Positions 20,708-31,725 of a stretch of 64,000 nucleotides of DNA are shown one piece after another (within the stretch, counting starts at the first letter, position 1; each line of letters starts with the position of its first letter). The stretch is from Melitaea cinxia (taxonomy: Eukaryota; Arthropoda; Insecta; Lepidoptera; Nymphalidae): the NCBI RefSeq assembly GCF_905220565.1, contig NC_059399.1, forward strand, positions 16,794,501 through 16,858,500. The letters are read 5' to 3'. Both the position numbers and the translations under genes were made by a program. The notes beneath the pieces were generated by a model. The model was not told where the DNA came from. It worked only from the letters and a program-made list of their open reading frames with translations, and ran no database searches.

Positions 20708-20869
20708 TTATATTGCCGAAGATGTAATAAATCCACTGAGTCCTATCTATTTTATGTTATTTACATATATAAGAAACAGAAGTGGACTGAGAACGGAGTC
20801 CTGTGGTATGCCATATCGAATACTTCGAGAAAAACGACTAAAATTATCAATTTTAACAATTATATAAAT
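20708..20869 (-). pseudogene. LINE reverse transcriptase fragment (RT blocks before the catalytic box)
   Basis: The minus-strand translation reads SRSIRYGIPQDSVLSPLLFL and then IYVNNI. This is the classic GxPQGSVLGPLLFLIYxND motif of jockey/CR1-like non-LTR retrotransposons, with two Gly residues changed. An in-frame TAG at 20747-20749 follows. A little downstream the frame runs on toward where the catalytic box (A/FADD) should be, but it is not preserved. Neither end of the element was found. Confidence 0.75.
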
Positions 20870-21782
20870 CATCGTCAATTATTCTCTATAGGATCTGGTT
20901 CAGGTCGATATAGCTTTATATAGATTAGTGCGATCTATTCGCGATTTCACCCGCATGGATTTCGGAAGTCCATTTTCGCCTGTTATAATTATAGCACATC
21001 ATTCAGCATTAAAAATGGTCCAGTAGTTTCTTAAATGTATGTGTTACAAATATTCATATTTATAAAACTACAAATCTTTCCTTTATTTAATATAAGTAAT
21101 GGAATGTCAATTTTTGATATTGCCGATTCAAAAATGCTTCAAAATACAAACTCAAATACAATATTCTTAACGGATTTTTTCATATTATATTTCCTGTTTT
21201 TTTTATTTGTACATTATTAAAGATAATTTCATTTACGATATTGTTTTCTTGTGGTCATAATATTTAATAATTGTGAGAAATGGTTCGTCAGTTTCAAAAT
21301 ATCTCGGAAGTTTTAAATTGTTCAAAAGAAGTACTAATTTCAAGTCGCCACGCCACGTGAACGTCAAATTAGCCAAACAATAACAAGATGGTAATGACTT
21401 AATTTTTAACCGAGTTTAATAAAACAAGACAAATTTTAAACAGCAGACGCACGATTTATTCTATTTTGAACTGCAGGAGACGAGATAACGCCAAACCTGG
21501 ATGTAACTTAACTATTTAGGATTTTTTTTACACAAATAAATAAAAATGAGATAGTAAAATATAAAAAAAAAACAGAAAAGGGAATAAAAAGATTTTCTAA
21601 GTAAAAAAAAAAAAAAACTTACTAATAATAACATAGGTTAAGTGTATATTGTAGCTAGGTCAAGTAGTGTACATATACGGTAACTAGAACATAATTGTAC
21701 ATATATTATAGATTGCAAGTATATAAACATTGACCATAATAATAATAATAATAATGACAATAATGATTAAGGTAAGGTGCAA
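20870..21782. other. No recognised feature
   Basis: AT-rich; a forward 61-codon frame at 21035-21220 has no recognisable domain. Confidence 0.45.
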
Positions 21783-22047
21783 TATAGATAGCCCACAGAA
21801 TTAGCAAATTGAAGTAGCAGTGGGCTGGTCATCTGTGTCGCAGGACCGATGGCCGTTGGAGTAGACGGGTCCTAGAGTGGAGACCGCGTCTTGGCAAACG
21901 GAGTGTGGGACGTCCTCAGGCCCGTTGGACCGACGATCTACGTAAGATTGCCAGTGTAGGCTGGATGAGGATTGCGGAAAACCGGGATGTCTGGCGCGAA
22001 CTTGGGGAGGCCTTTGTCCAGCAGTGGACTGCCATAGGCTCAAGTGA
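21783..22047 (+). pseudogene. RTE LINE ORF, C-terminal fragment
   Basis: Same region as 16791-17075. KLK is followed by a TAG in place of the first Trp codon of KWQWAGHLCR, and another TAG interrupts the VLEWRPR segment. It still shows TRTDDLRKIASVGWM-like and LGEAFVQQWTAIG-like parts. The tail TCAAGTGATGAT ends the copy. The 80-codon reverse frame over it is a shadow. Confidence 0.85.
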
Positions 22048-22050
22048 TGA

Positions 22051-22689
22051 TCTTTAGCATGTAAGATATCAATTAAGTTAGCGTAATATTGGTCCGTGGA
22101 CTCACGTCTGCATTAGGGACGCTAAGTTAGAATAATTGGTTTTCTTAATGTAAGCTGCAGCGTAGGTACAAAAATAAAAATTAGAATAACAAAAGCACGG
22201 GCAGTATAAGCCTGTGGATATATCTTTATATGTATATGAAAAAAAAAAACTATTTAAGACAAAAATACATTAAACAAATGCCTTTGAACGCACATTTTTT
22301 TTTGCAACAGCGAAACGAAATAAAACTATATACAATTTTAAATTAACATATTTTCATTACTAAAATTGTTTAAAGCGTGATATTTATTATATATATATAT
22401 ATTTTTTTTTTTTGGTTACATGCTAAATATCCTATTTTAAATAATAATTTAATAATTTTAGACATAAAACTAAGCTGTATCTTATTTTATTATTAAGGAA
22501 AATAAAATACTTATATTTGTATTTTGGAAAAAAAAACCGTATAATACTACAAAAATAATACATTAATAAAAATAATAAATAATACAAAAAATATAAACCA
22601 ATCAAGTTTTCACGAATAACAAAACTCGAAACGACTGATTTTAAGCAAATATTTTTGCAGTTAGATCAAATAAAATCAAATCTAAATTT
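22051..22689. other. No recognised feature
   Basis: AT-rich with T- and A-runs (for example 22401-22412). Confidence 0.45.
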
Positions 22690-22905
22690 ATTCAGAACCA
22701 AATAAAAATAAAAATAAAAAAATATTTAAGAGGCCTTCTAAAGCACTTTCGTATCATCATTCACAAATTAAAATTATATTTGTTTTAATTAATATATAGT
22801 TAGTCTATTAGTGTAGTTGGAAGTGAAGCTACCACCGATTCGGAATGTAGATTCTGCGGAGAAGAATAGGTAAGAAACTCCGCAGTTACTCTTTGAAAAA
22901 AATGT
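22690..22905 (-). mobile_element. LINE J 3' end
   Basis: In reverse it shares CCGATTCGGAATGTAGATTC, GGAGAAGAATAGGTAAGAAA and GCTACCACCG with the plus-strand copy at 42195-42360. The end is the TTTGATTTTATTTGATCTAA-type tail. This is the 3' UTR of a LINE common in Lepidoptera, judged from memory; no ORF is left. Confidence 0.6.
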
Positions 22906-23418
22906 GATTTATTATAAAATTAGGAAAATATTGCATAAAATACAGCGTCAATAAATAACTCATAAATATTCTTTAGCTATTATGTTTTATGCAATATAAA
23001 TTTTATACAATAAACTTCTAATATTTATCCAAGCGACTGATAATATTAATCATTACCTTTGTGTGAAAAAAGACAGGTGTTCTCATACTATCGTATAAAA
23101 CTATCGTGTCTCATTTGTTTGTACTAAATATGAAAAAAAAATACTTTATTTACTCTCTTTATAATTAATTATACGAATTACGTATATTTATATTATATTT
23201 TCATGATTATTATTATTTATATATTAACAATAATACTTGACTAATCGTTGACACAGTTTGCAGTAAGTCAAATCAAGTTTCGGAAATTCGAGTCCTTGGT
23301 GAGTAAAATATTTACGTTTATTGTTTATTTTTCGTAAGTATACCGCATAATATAAGTTTTAAATGTCTGTTGAACAACAACCAACAACTCTTCCCGGAGG
23401 TCAAATTTTTAACGCAGA
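22906..23418. other. No recognised feature
   Basis: AT-rich. A donor-like TTG|GTGAGT at ~23299 has no convincing coding context. Confidence 0.4.
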
Positions 23419-23675
23419 TTTTTTTTTTATTACAAAGGTGGCCGGCCAACAAGCGTACTGTCTGAATGATGGTAATGAAATAGAATAAAATGCTAATATT
23501 CCATCACGCTCCCCCAGAGCTCTGGCTCCCTTACTCACCACAGGAACACAATACTAATTGAAATCTGAGCTTGAGAGTTATTTAACTATGATCTTCTGTA
23601 AAGTTGAGGTAAGTCACCAGTCCGGCTGCTCCAAATTTTTTTCCAAGATATTTCCTGCTATGACCTACCTCAATA
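23419..23675 (-). mobile_element. Family E copy
   Basis: Reverse orientation, from a T run at 23420 through GTGGCCGGCCAACAAGCGTA, CCCCAGAGCTCTGGCTCCCT, TACTCACCACAGGAACACAA, GTCCGGCTGCTCCAAATTTT and TGCTATGACCTACCTCA. The middle (GCATCGC/CGTTGCCGACC) is deleted. Confidence 0.75.
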
Positions 23676-24115
23676 AATTATGTGTCTGCCTCAAATAACG
23701 AGATTGTATTAATCTATAGTCATGGTGATAACATCGAGTCGTTTGATTTTAAAAATATTTTTTTTTTATTCCTCAAAATTATACCTATTAGCCGATCAAG
23801 TCTAGCCTTGGATCGATCGAGCTAATATTCAAAATTATTTAAATCTTCGTTCATGGCCTCTTTCGACGAATTCTGAACCATTTCGACAACCACTACTGAT
23901 ATTGAGAAATTCTGATATGCTTTAGCAACTTTAGCCTTATCAGAAACTTGTTGACTTTTTTTAAAAAAAGTAACATGGAGGAGTTCCTAAGCGATAAGAT
24001 CGAAGAGAAGTTATGTACATTTACTTTTTGTTTCATTTTTTTTTAAATTTTTAAATGTTAATTATTAATATTACGAAGTAATTATTGAATAATTTTATTA
24101 TTATACTAGCTGACT
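23676..24115. other. No recognised feature
   Basis: AT-rich spacer. Confidence 0.45.
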
Positions 24116-24411
24116 GAGCAAACGTTGTCTTGCCGCTAAATGCTATTTAAAAATAGGTTTTGGTGGTAGAAGGGTGAAAATTTAGGCTTGTATATATTTT
24201 TTAACGCCAAAACATAATAAAATAAAAAATAAATAATTTATCTAAAAATTAAAAAAAATAGGTTTGGACTATCCTTAACATTTAGGGGGATGAAAAATAG
24301 ATGCTCGATTCTCAGACCTACCCAATATGCACGCAAAATTTCATGAGAATCGGTCAAGCCGTTTCGGAGGAGTTTAACTAACACCGCGACACGAGAATTT
24401 TATATATTAGA
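24116..24411 (-). mobile_element. Short non-autonomous Helitron
   Basis: On the minus strand it starts TCTAATATATAAAATTCTCG after A and ends CTCAGTCAGCTAG before T. Both are canonical Helitron boundaries. It is related to 177-381 (same 5' end and CTCCGAAACGGCTTGACCG). 296 bp, no coding capacity. Confidence 0.85.
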
Positions 24412-24609
24412 TTATTTTCAAAACACACTTTAGACTATAAAATATAGCGATTCACGATAATAACTGGAAATCTTATCCGCGTAAATCTTTTTGTTAGTTT
24501 TTATTTTGTATACAAACTTGAATTAAAATTATTCGTTTGAAGTGTAATTTATTATTATTATAAACTTAGATGGTTATCAAACCTACACACGTGTATGCTG
24601 TTATACATT

Positions 24610-24890
24610 TTTAACCGACTTCAAAAAAAGAGGAAGTTATCAACTCGACTATATTTCGTTTATGTATGTTACCTCAGATCTTTTTCCTGGGTGGACCGAT
24701 TTCGATGTTTTTTTTTTTTCGAATTCCCATTTAAATTAAATTGAGATCCGACAAGTACTTTTTGAGTTATCATTAAAAATGCGCATTTACTTGACTATTT
24801 TTTTTATCTACCTACCTGAGTTTTATTACTCGTCCATGTAATTATAGTCGGGTTTTTGTCGTTTGCAAGTAAACACAACCATTTATGAAT
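24610..24890 (-). mobile_element. Family C copy
   Basis: It runs from TTTTAACCGACTTCAAAAAA, through GGGTGGACCGATTTCGATG and TACTTTTTGAGTTATC, to TTTGCAAGTAAACACAACC. The second terminal CCGACTTC is degraded to AGTCGGG. No ORF. Confidence 0.75.
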
Positions 24891-24892
24891 AA

Positions 24893-25085
24893 CTAGCGTC
24901 CCGCCCCGACTTCGCACGGTAAACACTATCAGTGTTCCTTTACTATACTATGCATGTATTATACATATAAACCTTCCTCTTTCATCACTCTATTTACTAA
25001 AGAAAATCGTATCAAAATGCTTTTCGTAATTTTAAAGATCTAAGCATACAGACAGTGGGAAACGACTTTGTTTGTACTAAGTAAT
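24893..25085 (-). mobile_element. Helitron, 3' terminus intact
   Basis: On the minus strand it ends GGGGCGGGACGCTAG before T. The interior has GTCTGTATGCTTAGATCTTT and GAGGAAGGTTTATATGTATA, shared with the Helitron at 36556-37123. The 5' end lies near 25070-25085 but is not certain. Confidence 0.7.
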
Positions 25086-25169
25086 GATGTAATATATACT
25101 GTCATTACCTGTCATGTGTTACCTGACAAGTACTGACAGTCATTACCTACGAACACATATTGTCTATAT

Positions 25170-25510
25170 CGCTTCAGCCTGTAATATCCAACTACTGGGC
25201 ATAGGCCTCTTTCCCCATATAGAAGAAGGGTCAGAGCTTAATCCACCACGCTGCTCCAATGCGGGTTGGCGGATATATTCCCTGCTATGAGTAACGATCG
25301 CTATCGGGTGAACATGATAACAACGGGGACCGACGGCTTAACGTGCTCTCCGAGGCACGGTGGGGAGACCCACGAGGACTGCACAAACACCCAGATCACG
25401 GCAAACACCTATATGGCCAATACAAATGTTTGTCACGTGCGGGGATCGAACCCGCAACCGCCAGCGCAACAGGTGCAATCCATGGGTGTGACCGCTGCGC
25501 CGTCGCGACG
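25170..25510 (-). mobile_element. Full-length SINE-1 (head 1a) with target-site duplication
   Basis: Reverse orientation, complete from the CAGGCTGAAGCG tail to the head with B box GGTTCGATCCCC and GGCGCAGCGG. It is flanked by TATTGTCTA (25158-25166 and 25511-25519). The three open frames across it are SINE shadows and share peptides with the copies at 31122 and 53623. Confidence 0.9.
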
Positions 25511-25519
25511 TATTGTCTA

Positions 25520-26111
25520 CATGTATAATAGCAATACCCGTGCGAATAATTCGCAATAAATAAATAAATTTACCGAACGTCAATCATGTTGACATTGTTT
25601 CAGAATTAAAGCAGTGGTATATATAATTTTAATTATTAATTAATTTACAAAAACAAAAGCAATAATGTTTTATTAAATTGTGGATGCCGGTGGCGAAAGC
25701 AACTATCTATAAAATAATATATAATTTATGTGGAATAGTTGTGAGGTTTTTTTTTCTAAAAAGTGAGGCAAACATCTTAAGATTAGCGTATTAATACTCG
25801 TATATATGATATAGAGTACATTTAGTATGAAACAAAATTTCATCTTCTTTAATAATCTACAGTGGCGCTAGATTTTATCTTAGTTCATTAAATATTGATA
25901 TTAACTTAAGTTGGCAGGATAATATCGGGAATGTGTCCAAGTTTGCAATGTACCTACCTAATGATAAAATTTACGACGATATATCATTATAGTATTAGAA
26001 ATGGAGCCTTTTATTAATATGAACAAAAATATAGGCGACTTTGAACTTATAAACTTGCCTTTCCTTATTATTTTTGTTAAGGGTGTATGTACTTTCACGA
26101 CGATAGATTTA
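25520..26111. other. No recognised feature
   Basis: AT-rich spacer. Confidence 0.45.
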
Positions 26112-26440
26112 GCCTCTAACGTCCAACTACTGGGCATAGAGTTCTTTATTAATGTAGGAGAAGGATTGGAGATTAATCTACCACGCTGCTCCAGCGCTTG
26201 TTGGTGGGTAAATTCCCTATAATGAGTAATAATTGCTACTAGGTGTATATGACAACAACCGGGACGGACAGTTCGATGTGCTCTTCGAGGCACGGTGGAG
26301 AGACCCAAAAGGACAAAGAACTAGACCGGACATAAATATTTGCAAAAATATAAATATCCATCCCGAGCCCCCATCGAACCCGCAAACCTTTGGTGCTTAT
26401 GGGCCCTCACGGAACTTGCACCACTACACTACATCGGTTG
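26112..26440 (-). mobile_element. Diverged SINE-1 (head 1b)
   Basis: The body blocks (CCAACTACTGGGCATAGA, CCACGCTGCTCCAGCGC, GCACGGTGGAGAGACCC) are followed by the alternative head: ATCGAACCCGCAAACCTTTG...GGTGCTTATGG...CACCACTACACTACATCGGT. The frames at 25958-26463 are shadows. Confidence 0.7.
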
Positions 26441-26569
26441 TTCTTGGTTTCGTAATCACATAATAGTGGAAAAATATTTTCATTCCATTATTTCCACTCT
26501 AGCATTCACTAACTTTCACTGTCTTAATTTTTATTTATTGCAAAGAAATTAAGTTTCATTTGTTCGAAT

Positions 26570-26765
26570 TTTTGGGCATAGGGCACTTTTCCCAAGTAGC
26601 AGAAGAGGTCTCATCCACCACGCCGATCCCTATATATTCCCTAGTACGAGTAACAATTGCAGGGTCTATAACAACCGTGACCAACAGCTGAAGCTACGTA
26701 TTCTCTACGTCACGTCCGACATACCACAAGGACAGACATCCAAACTAGAAGCTGATATTTGTGCA
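26570..26765 (-). mobile_element. SINE-1 relic
   Basis: Strongly diverged, but it keeps TGGGCATAGGGCACTTTTCC, CATCCACCACGC, TATATTCCCTAGTACGAGTA and ACCACAAGGACAGACATCC in order. It lies next to another SINE-1 in the same orientation. Confidence 0.55.
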
Positions 26766-26854
26766 AAACAAATAAAAAATCACCATGTTAAAAATATTCG
26801 ACACTTAATTTTCGGACTTCGATATCGATTACGAAAACTTAATTACGAACTTTG

Positions 26855-27125
26855 TACGTGAGAATAGCCTACCTTACGCGATCTACAAGCCTTTATCGCT
26901 CGGAGATTGTTTCTTATACCTGCGTAGGCGCGGTTCGGATCATTTTTGTATCGGTTAACGTGACGCGCGCCTGGCTCGAAGACAACCAGGAGCCCGCTCG
27001 GGTGACGCTCGAAATTCGAATTTTCGTATGAAAAATAAAAACTTTTTTCGTGGTTTTTTTTTTGTATGTAACATTTTTATTTTTTGTAATTTCGTGTTTA
27101 TTTGAACTGTGATAAGTGTTTATTT
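26855..27125 (+). promoter_or_regulatory. CpG-rich block: candidate promoter and 5' UTR
   Basis: 26875-27030 has many CpG dinucleotides (GTAGGCGCGGTTCGGATC, ACGTGACGCGCGCCTGGC, AGCCCGCTCGGGTGACGCTC) in a window that otherwise has few outside repeats. It matches no repeat family seen here. An AT-rich leader, a clean start codon and a splice donor follow. In insects this pattern fits a housekeeping-type dispersed promoter; the direction is inferred from the exon. Confidence 0.45.
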
Positions 27126-27137
27126 GTGAAACCGAAA

Positions 27138-27144
27138 ATGAACG
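27138..27144 (+). CDS. Candidate minimal first coding exon
   Basis: ATGAACG is followed immediately by the strong donor GTGAGT (27145-27150). The start context ACCGAAAATG is good for insects. Only two codons plus one base would be coded here, leaving the intron in phase 1, so no product can be named. The support is the CpG-rich block directly upstream. No downstream exon was found within the window; if real, the gene continues to the right through a long repeat-filled intron. Confidence 0.35.
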
Positions 27145-27150
27145 GTGAGT

Positions 27151-27534
27151 ATTTTTATAGATTTTATTTATTAAATATTTATTGGTTAATATTTTAATTT
27201 AAAAAAATCAAAACAATAGTTCTATCAACCTTGAATAACGGAGTACTAGAAATTACATTAACTATGTATTAATTCAAAGTAATTACATAAAAACACGATT
27301 TAAATTTAATTATCTTCAATGGTATCATTTATGTAAACAACAAAAACACGATAAATTTTTAAAGAAACAGCTGAGCCTGGGAGAATTAATTAATAACAAT
27401 TCCTATGTATCCTTATCCCATGGAGTCATACTAAACGATGTTACTCTAGTTAAAATTACGCGAAAAAAAAAAGGATTCGATTTGATCAGTTCCGTTAATG
27501 TCATTTATATTCATTTATTGTAAACTAGCTGTGC
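27151..27534. other. No recognised feature
   Basis: AT-rich; would be intron if the first-exon call holds. Confidence 0.4.
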
Positions 27535-27807
27535 CTGCGACTTCTTCCGCGAGGACTTTAACAAAAAAGTTATTGTTCAGTTCCCAGAGTTATAAAATAA
27601 ATAAATTTTCAAAATAAAAGTAGCCTAAGTTACTCTTTATTACATCAGCTATCTGCAAGTGAAAGTTCCGTCAAAATCGGCCCAGCCGTTTCAGAGATTA
27701 GCCGGAACAAACAGACAGACAGGCAGACAAAAATCGTAAAAAAAAAAAACGTAAATTATTTTAATATAACAAACGGACACTCCAATATTATTTATTTGTA
27801 TAGAAGA
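27535..27807 (-). mobile_element. Short non-autonomous Helitron
   Basis: On the minus strand it starts TCTTCTATACAAATAAATAA after A and ends GTCGCAGGCACAGCTAG before T. The inside has TGTCTGCCTGTCTGTCTG and GGCTAATCTCTGAAACGGCT. It is the uninterrupted relative of 16120-16530. Confidence 0.8.
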
Positions 27808-27990
27808 TTACGTTTTAAATTATTGCAATCTCGATAAACATGAAATTTAAGTTGTCAAAACAAAGCTTATGGATTTTGCATGACACAAAAAATTTAAATC
27901 ACATACGTTCATACATACCTCCTATTCCTGGTATATTTATCAAAAAATTATGTAATTAAAAAAATATATTAAGTATATGAAATTGATCAT

Positions 27991-28073
27991 TTTTTTTTAT
28001 TTAACACTACAAATATATTACAAACAAAGTGTAAAGATAGTGAAGAACAATGACGGACTTAAGGCTAATTAGA
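27991..28073 (-). mobile_element. LINE 3' UTR fragment
   Basis: In reverse it matches 40701-40843: AACACTACAAATATATTACA, AACAAAGTGTAAAGATAGTG and GACGGACTTAAGGCTAATTAG. Confidence 0.55.
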
Positions 28074-28854
28074 ATATTTAATTTAATTAATATTGAATTA
28101 ATATTTAAATAACTGTATTAACCATCCATAACAACTTTAAAAAAAATTGAGAGTATAATTAAGATAAAAATATATTTAACGATTGAAAAATGGTGAAAAA
28201 TAGTAGGGACTTTATAATAATCGCTAAAATTCAGTTAAAGTACAAAAAATAAGAAAGAAGGTTTGGTTGAAAAAGAAATTTCTATATATATGTATAATAT
28301 TTGTTTGACTCTTTTCTTTTTTATTATAAGTGTATTTTTTACATTCTGAAATCAATATTAGTAATTTTTTAAATATATTATTGTTATTTTTTATCATCTA
28401 AGTTTTTATTGTAACATTTTTTTTTCTTTAAATCGTAAATTTTATTTTGTAAATATTAAGTCTTTAGTTACCTGAAATAAAGATTTATTTATTTATTTAT
28501 CATTTAATATTTTTATTTAAAAATGTTAAAAGATTGAACCGAAAAATGATTACTACTACGTTTATATACGATATACGATATATACGATACTACGTTTTAT
28601 GTAATACAAGTCGTTGTACTTTGTACATAATAAGTTTATTATTTACTTTAACAGTACATGTCTTGTTAAGTCGATTTACTTATGGATCGAGAAATTTCTT
28701 TATTTCGCTCGAACGATTATATAAATAATATATACGTATGGTTAGAAATACTAATTATTACCACAACTTTGCTCGCATATATTTTTCTTTTTTTTTCGTT
28801 TTATGTAATTTTTTTATTGATAGATGACTCTTTTTGTTCAGTCAGTTCAGTTTT
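28074..28854. other. No recognised feature
   Basis: AT-rich; TTTA run near 28480-28500. Frames at 28534-28891 are not recognisable, and the second overlaps an RTE fragment. Confidence 0.45.
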
Positions 28855-28960
28855 CGGTTTTCCACAATCCTCATCCAGCCTACACCAGTAATCCTACGTA
28901 GATCGTTGGTCCAGCGGGTCGGAGGACGACAAGGCCTCCACTCCAGGATGCGTCTTTTTC
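28855..28960 (-). mobile_element. RTE LINE fragment
   Basis: In reverse: GGTTTTCCACAATCCTCATC, CAGCCTACACCAGTAATCCT, ACGTAGATCGTTGGTCCAGC and GGGTCGGAGGACG. It corresponds to the PPTRWTDDLRKI and GVGWMRIAEN parts of the ORF. The 3' tail is missing. Confidence 0.8.
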
Positions 28961-29138
28961 AACATAAATATGCCATAAGAAATAGCATTAGAGGTTCAGT
29001 TCATAATATAGGCCGGACTCTCAAATATCTGTCATAATACAATTCTTTTAGTATTACTCAGGTCCCTCTTAAAATAATACCTAGCCACGCCAATGCTAAT
29101 GTTACTTTAAGTTCAGATCCGTATTTTGATTTATGTAA

Positions 29139-29170
<32 letters not shown>

Positions 29171-30110
29171 ATTAACACCAACAACACATACACTAACAAG
29201 AACAGAAAAAGAATAAATTTTTACAATATTAAGTATAAGTGTTGCCTTAATTATAGGTGTTACACACAATTCGCAAAAAGAAAACAGACGCACAATATAG
29301 AAATAAAGTTATATATAACAAATTCATATTAAATTAAATCACAGAAAAAAAATCGACTATAAAAATCATAAAAAATATAACAATTAAATATTTTTATATA
29401 TGAAATGTTATATTTCAAAACAGAGAAACACAGCAGGAAATGTCTAGTCTTTACATATGAAAACTCGTTATTTTCCTACTAAGTATAGTCGAACGGATTA
29501 AATGCCTTTATTTTCCATAATGCGTCATTTTAATTGTGCATGTTATTATGACGCTATATGTAATCTTGTTGTATCTCTATTTAATTGTTTTTTAATCGTT
29601 AATATATGTTTTAAAACGTAAACACAATAAACAACTGATAATAATATAACTTGTGTAAAGGTTTTTAACGGAAGTTATATAATTGAGAACGTTATAGAAA
29701 AATACGATTAAATAACTTAATAAAATATCGACTAGAAATGATAAATTATTTTTTCTAAATTTTAACTTTTTCAAAAACAGAAATAATGTCAAAAAAACAT
29801 TTAGAATTGTACCAGTGACTTCGTTTAGCGTTACAAAAATTAGCTTCGGATTAAAAATTTCTTAAAATATTACTACATATATATGGGGTCTTCTATCGAC
29901 TCTTACGAGTAAAGCTCTCTGAGTCGTGTTGACTTACACAATAAAAGAAATAAGCGTTCGGAAGAAATTGTGAGGATTACGATTTTGTCTTAAAATGTCA
30001 AAAAAAAAAGAAAATTAGGGCGTAGCCATTTTTTTTGCTTTCCAACCATAATAGTCATTATACCTCCTATAAAACCAACTGTCAAAACTGTCAATGAGAC
30101 ATCAACATCT
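28961..30110. other. No recognised feature
   Basis: AT-rich; a (TTTA)n run at 29142-29168 only. Confidence 0.45.
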
Positions 30111-30235
30111 TCCTGCCCTTATCCTACTTATGTAGGGTCGGCACAACACGTTTTCTTCTTCCATTCCTCTCTATTATTCGTCACTTCAGCGCTTACTGCT
30201 TCCTTTCTCATATCCTCACTTACACATGAGTTTAA
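30111..30235. repeat. Dispersed repeat with GGGTCGGCACAACAC block
   Basis: TTCCTGCCCTTATCCTACTT, GTAGGGTCGGCACAACACG and TTCTTCTTCCATTCCTCTCT resemble a block I remember as widespread in Lepidoptera. Only one copy lies in this window, so the call rests on memory. Confidence 0.35.
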
Positions 30236-30387
30236 GAAACTTTCAATGAGACAGTTATTTTGATAAATATTTAACACTTTACGCCCAAGCTTAACTAGTC
30301 CATCAACGCAGTATGGGATAGCTGTGCTTTACTTAATTATTTATTGACAACTAAAAAAAGCATTAAGTTGCCTGCCATAGAAACAGG

Positions 30388-30632
30388 TTTGACGAGCCCG
30401 TTGGCGCAGTTCGTAGTGACCCTGTTTTCTGCTCCGGGGGTTGTGGATTCTATTCCCATCCCGAGTCTGGGTGTAATCTATAATATTTATTTATATTTGT
30501 ATTATTTTTATGTATGTTTATCAAAAAAATATATGTAGCAGTCGGCTGTTACTCATAACACAAGCATTAAGTTGCTTACTCTAGGAACAGATGACCGTGT
30601 GTTGTAGGTATTTATATATTTATATAGAAATA
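30388..30632 (+). mobile_element. SINE-2 copy
   Basis: The head GAGCCCGTTGGCGCAGTTCG is followed by GACCCTGTTTTCTGCTCCGG, a B-box-like GGTTGTGGATTCTATTCCC and CGAGTCTGGGTGTAAT. An AT-rich linker follows, then ATTAAGTTGCTTACTCTAGG and AACAGATGACCGTGTGTTG. Confidence 0.8.
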
Positions 30633-30636
30633 GGTG

Positions 30637-31121
30637 ATGGTGTGTGCATGTTAAACATATTATAAAACGTATATAAATTGTTATTAGGATAGCATAGGTG
30701 ATAATAGATCTTAACTATTCTAAAATAAGTTCATATAACATTTTAAGTTTCTTTACATTTTTTGTACTGTTTTATTTGTGAAAGTGTAAACTCTTTTAAG
30801 TAAAATCCTCTTTCATAATAATTTTTTTTTTTTTAATCTTTAAGTAGATAACCTTGAAAAGTGTTAAAAGCAAGATGCAATTGCAAAACTTCTTGCACCC
30901 AAATGTAGTGTACCGATCTTGTTGGTCTGATGACATTTCGGACAACTATAAACAGACGTATAATTACGCTGTCAGTCAATATAATACTAGAAGGATTGAC
31001 GTGGATTGATTGTGGTCACTAGAGACAGAATATTGACAGAAATAGTATACAAATCGTGACCAATTGTACACGGCAAGTACAGTAAGTGATATCAGATAAA
31101 GCAGGCATAATAATACTTGAA
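30637..31121. other. No recognised feature
   Basis: AT-rich spacer. Confidence 0.45.
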
Positions 31122-31404
31122 CGCTTAATATCCCACTACTGGGCATAGGCCTCTTTCCCCATGTAGAAGAAGGATCAGAGCTTAATCCATCACGCTGCTC
31201 CAATGCGGGTTGGCGGATATATTCCCTACTATGAGTAACGATCACTATCGGGTGTACATGATAACAACCGGGACCACGAACACCCAGACCACGGAAAATA
31301 CCTGTATGGCCAATACAAATATTTGTCATGTGCGGGGATCGAACCCGCAACCGCCAGCGCAACAGGTACAATCCATGGCTGTAACCGTTGCGCCAACGCG
31401 GCGT
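31122..31404 (-). mobile_element. SINE-1 (head 1a) with internal deletion
   Basis: It has a complete head (GGATCGAACCCGCAACCGCC, GTTGCGCCAACGCGGCG) and body, but lacks ~60 bp between the GGGACCGAC and ACACCCAGACC blocks. It also lacks the CAGCCTG of the tail. Both open frames over it are shadows. Confidence 0.85.
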
Positions 31405-31539
31405 CTTGAATTAATTAACAAATAAAAATTTGATAAATAACGTTAAATTCTAAGGGATAACTATTTAGCACTTATTTTGTCATAAAGGGAATTTTTTTCT
31501 CAGACCGACTTTTTCTACAACTCTTTGCTTTTGAAGTTA

Positions 31540-31725
31540 TGATTCTTTTGGCGGGTTAGGGAAAAATTAAAAGAGTAGATTTTTACAATACGCGCGCACA
31601 CAATCACGAAAAAAAAACGACACCCTGAAGTTAGCTAGTCAACGAAGAATAAGTTAGCAGCGTGAAGTTAGCTAGCCAATAAAGAATAACTTCTTACGTG
31701 CGTACATAAGTACACAATCACTTTT
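31540..31725 (+). repeat. H module
   Basis: Contains GCGGGTTAGGGAAAAATTAA, then two imperfect tandem units with AAGTTAGCTAG(T/C)CAA...GAAGAATAA, and TTACGTGCGTACATAAGTAC. It recurs at 33390 (split), 12435 and, in reverse, inside a family C copy at 51940. Confidence 0.7.

Noticed and set aside
23262..23304. Small exon between TTTGCAG and TTG|GTGAGT
   Set aside because: Only ~35 bp, no coding support and no neighbouring exon; both signals occur often by chance.
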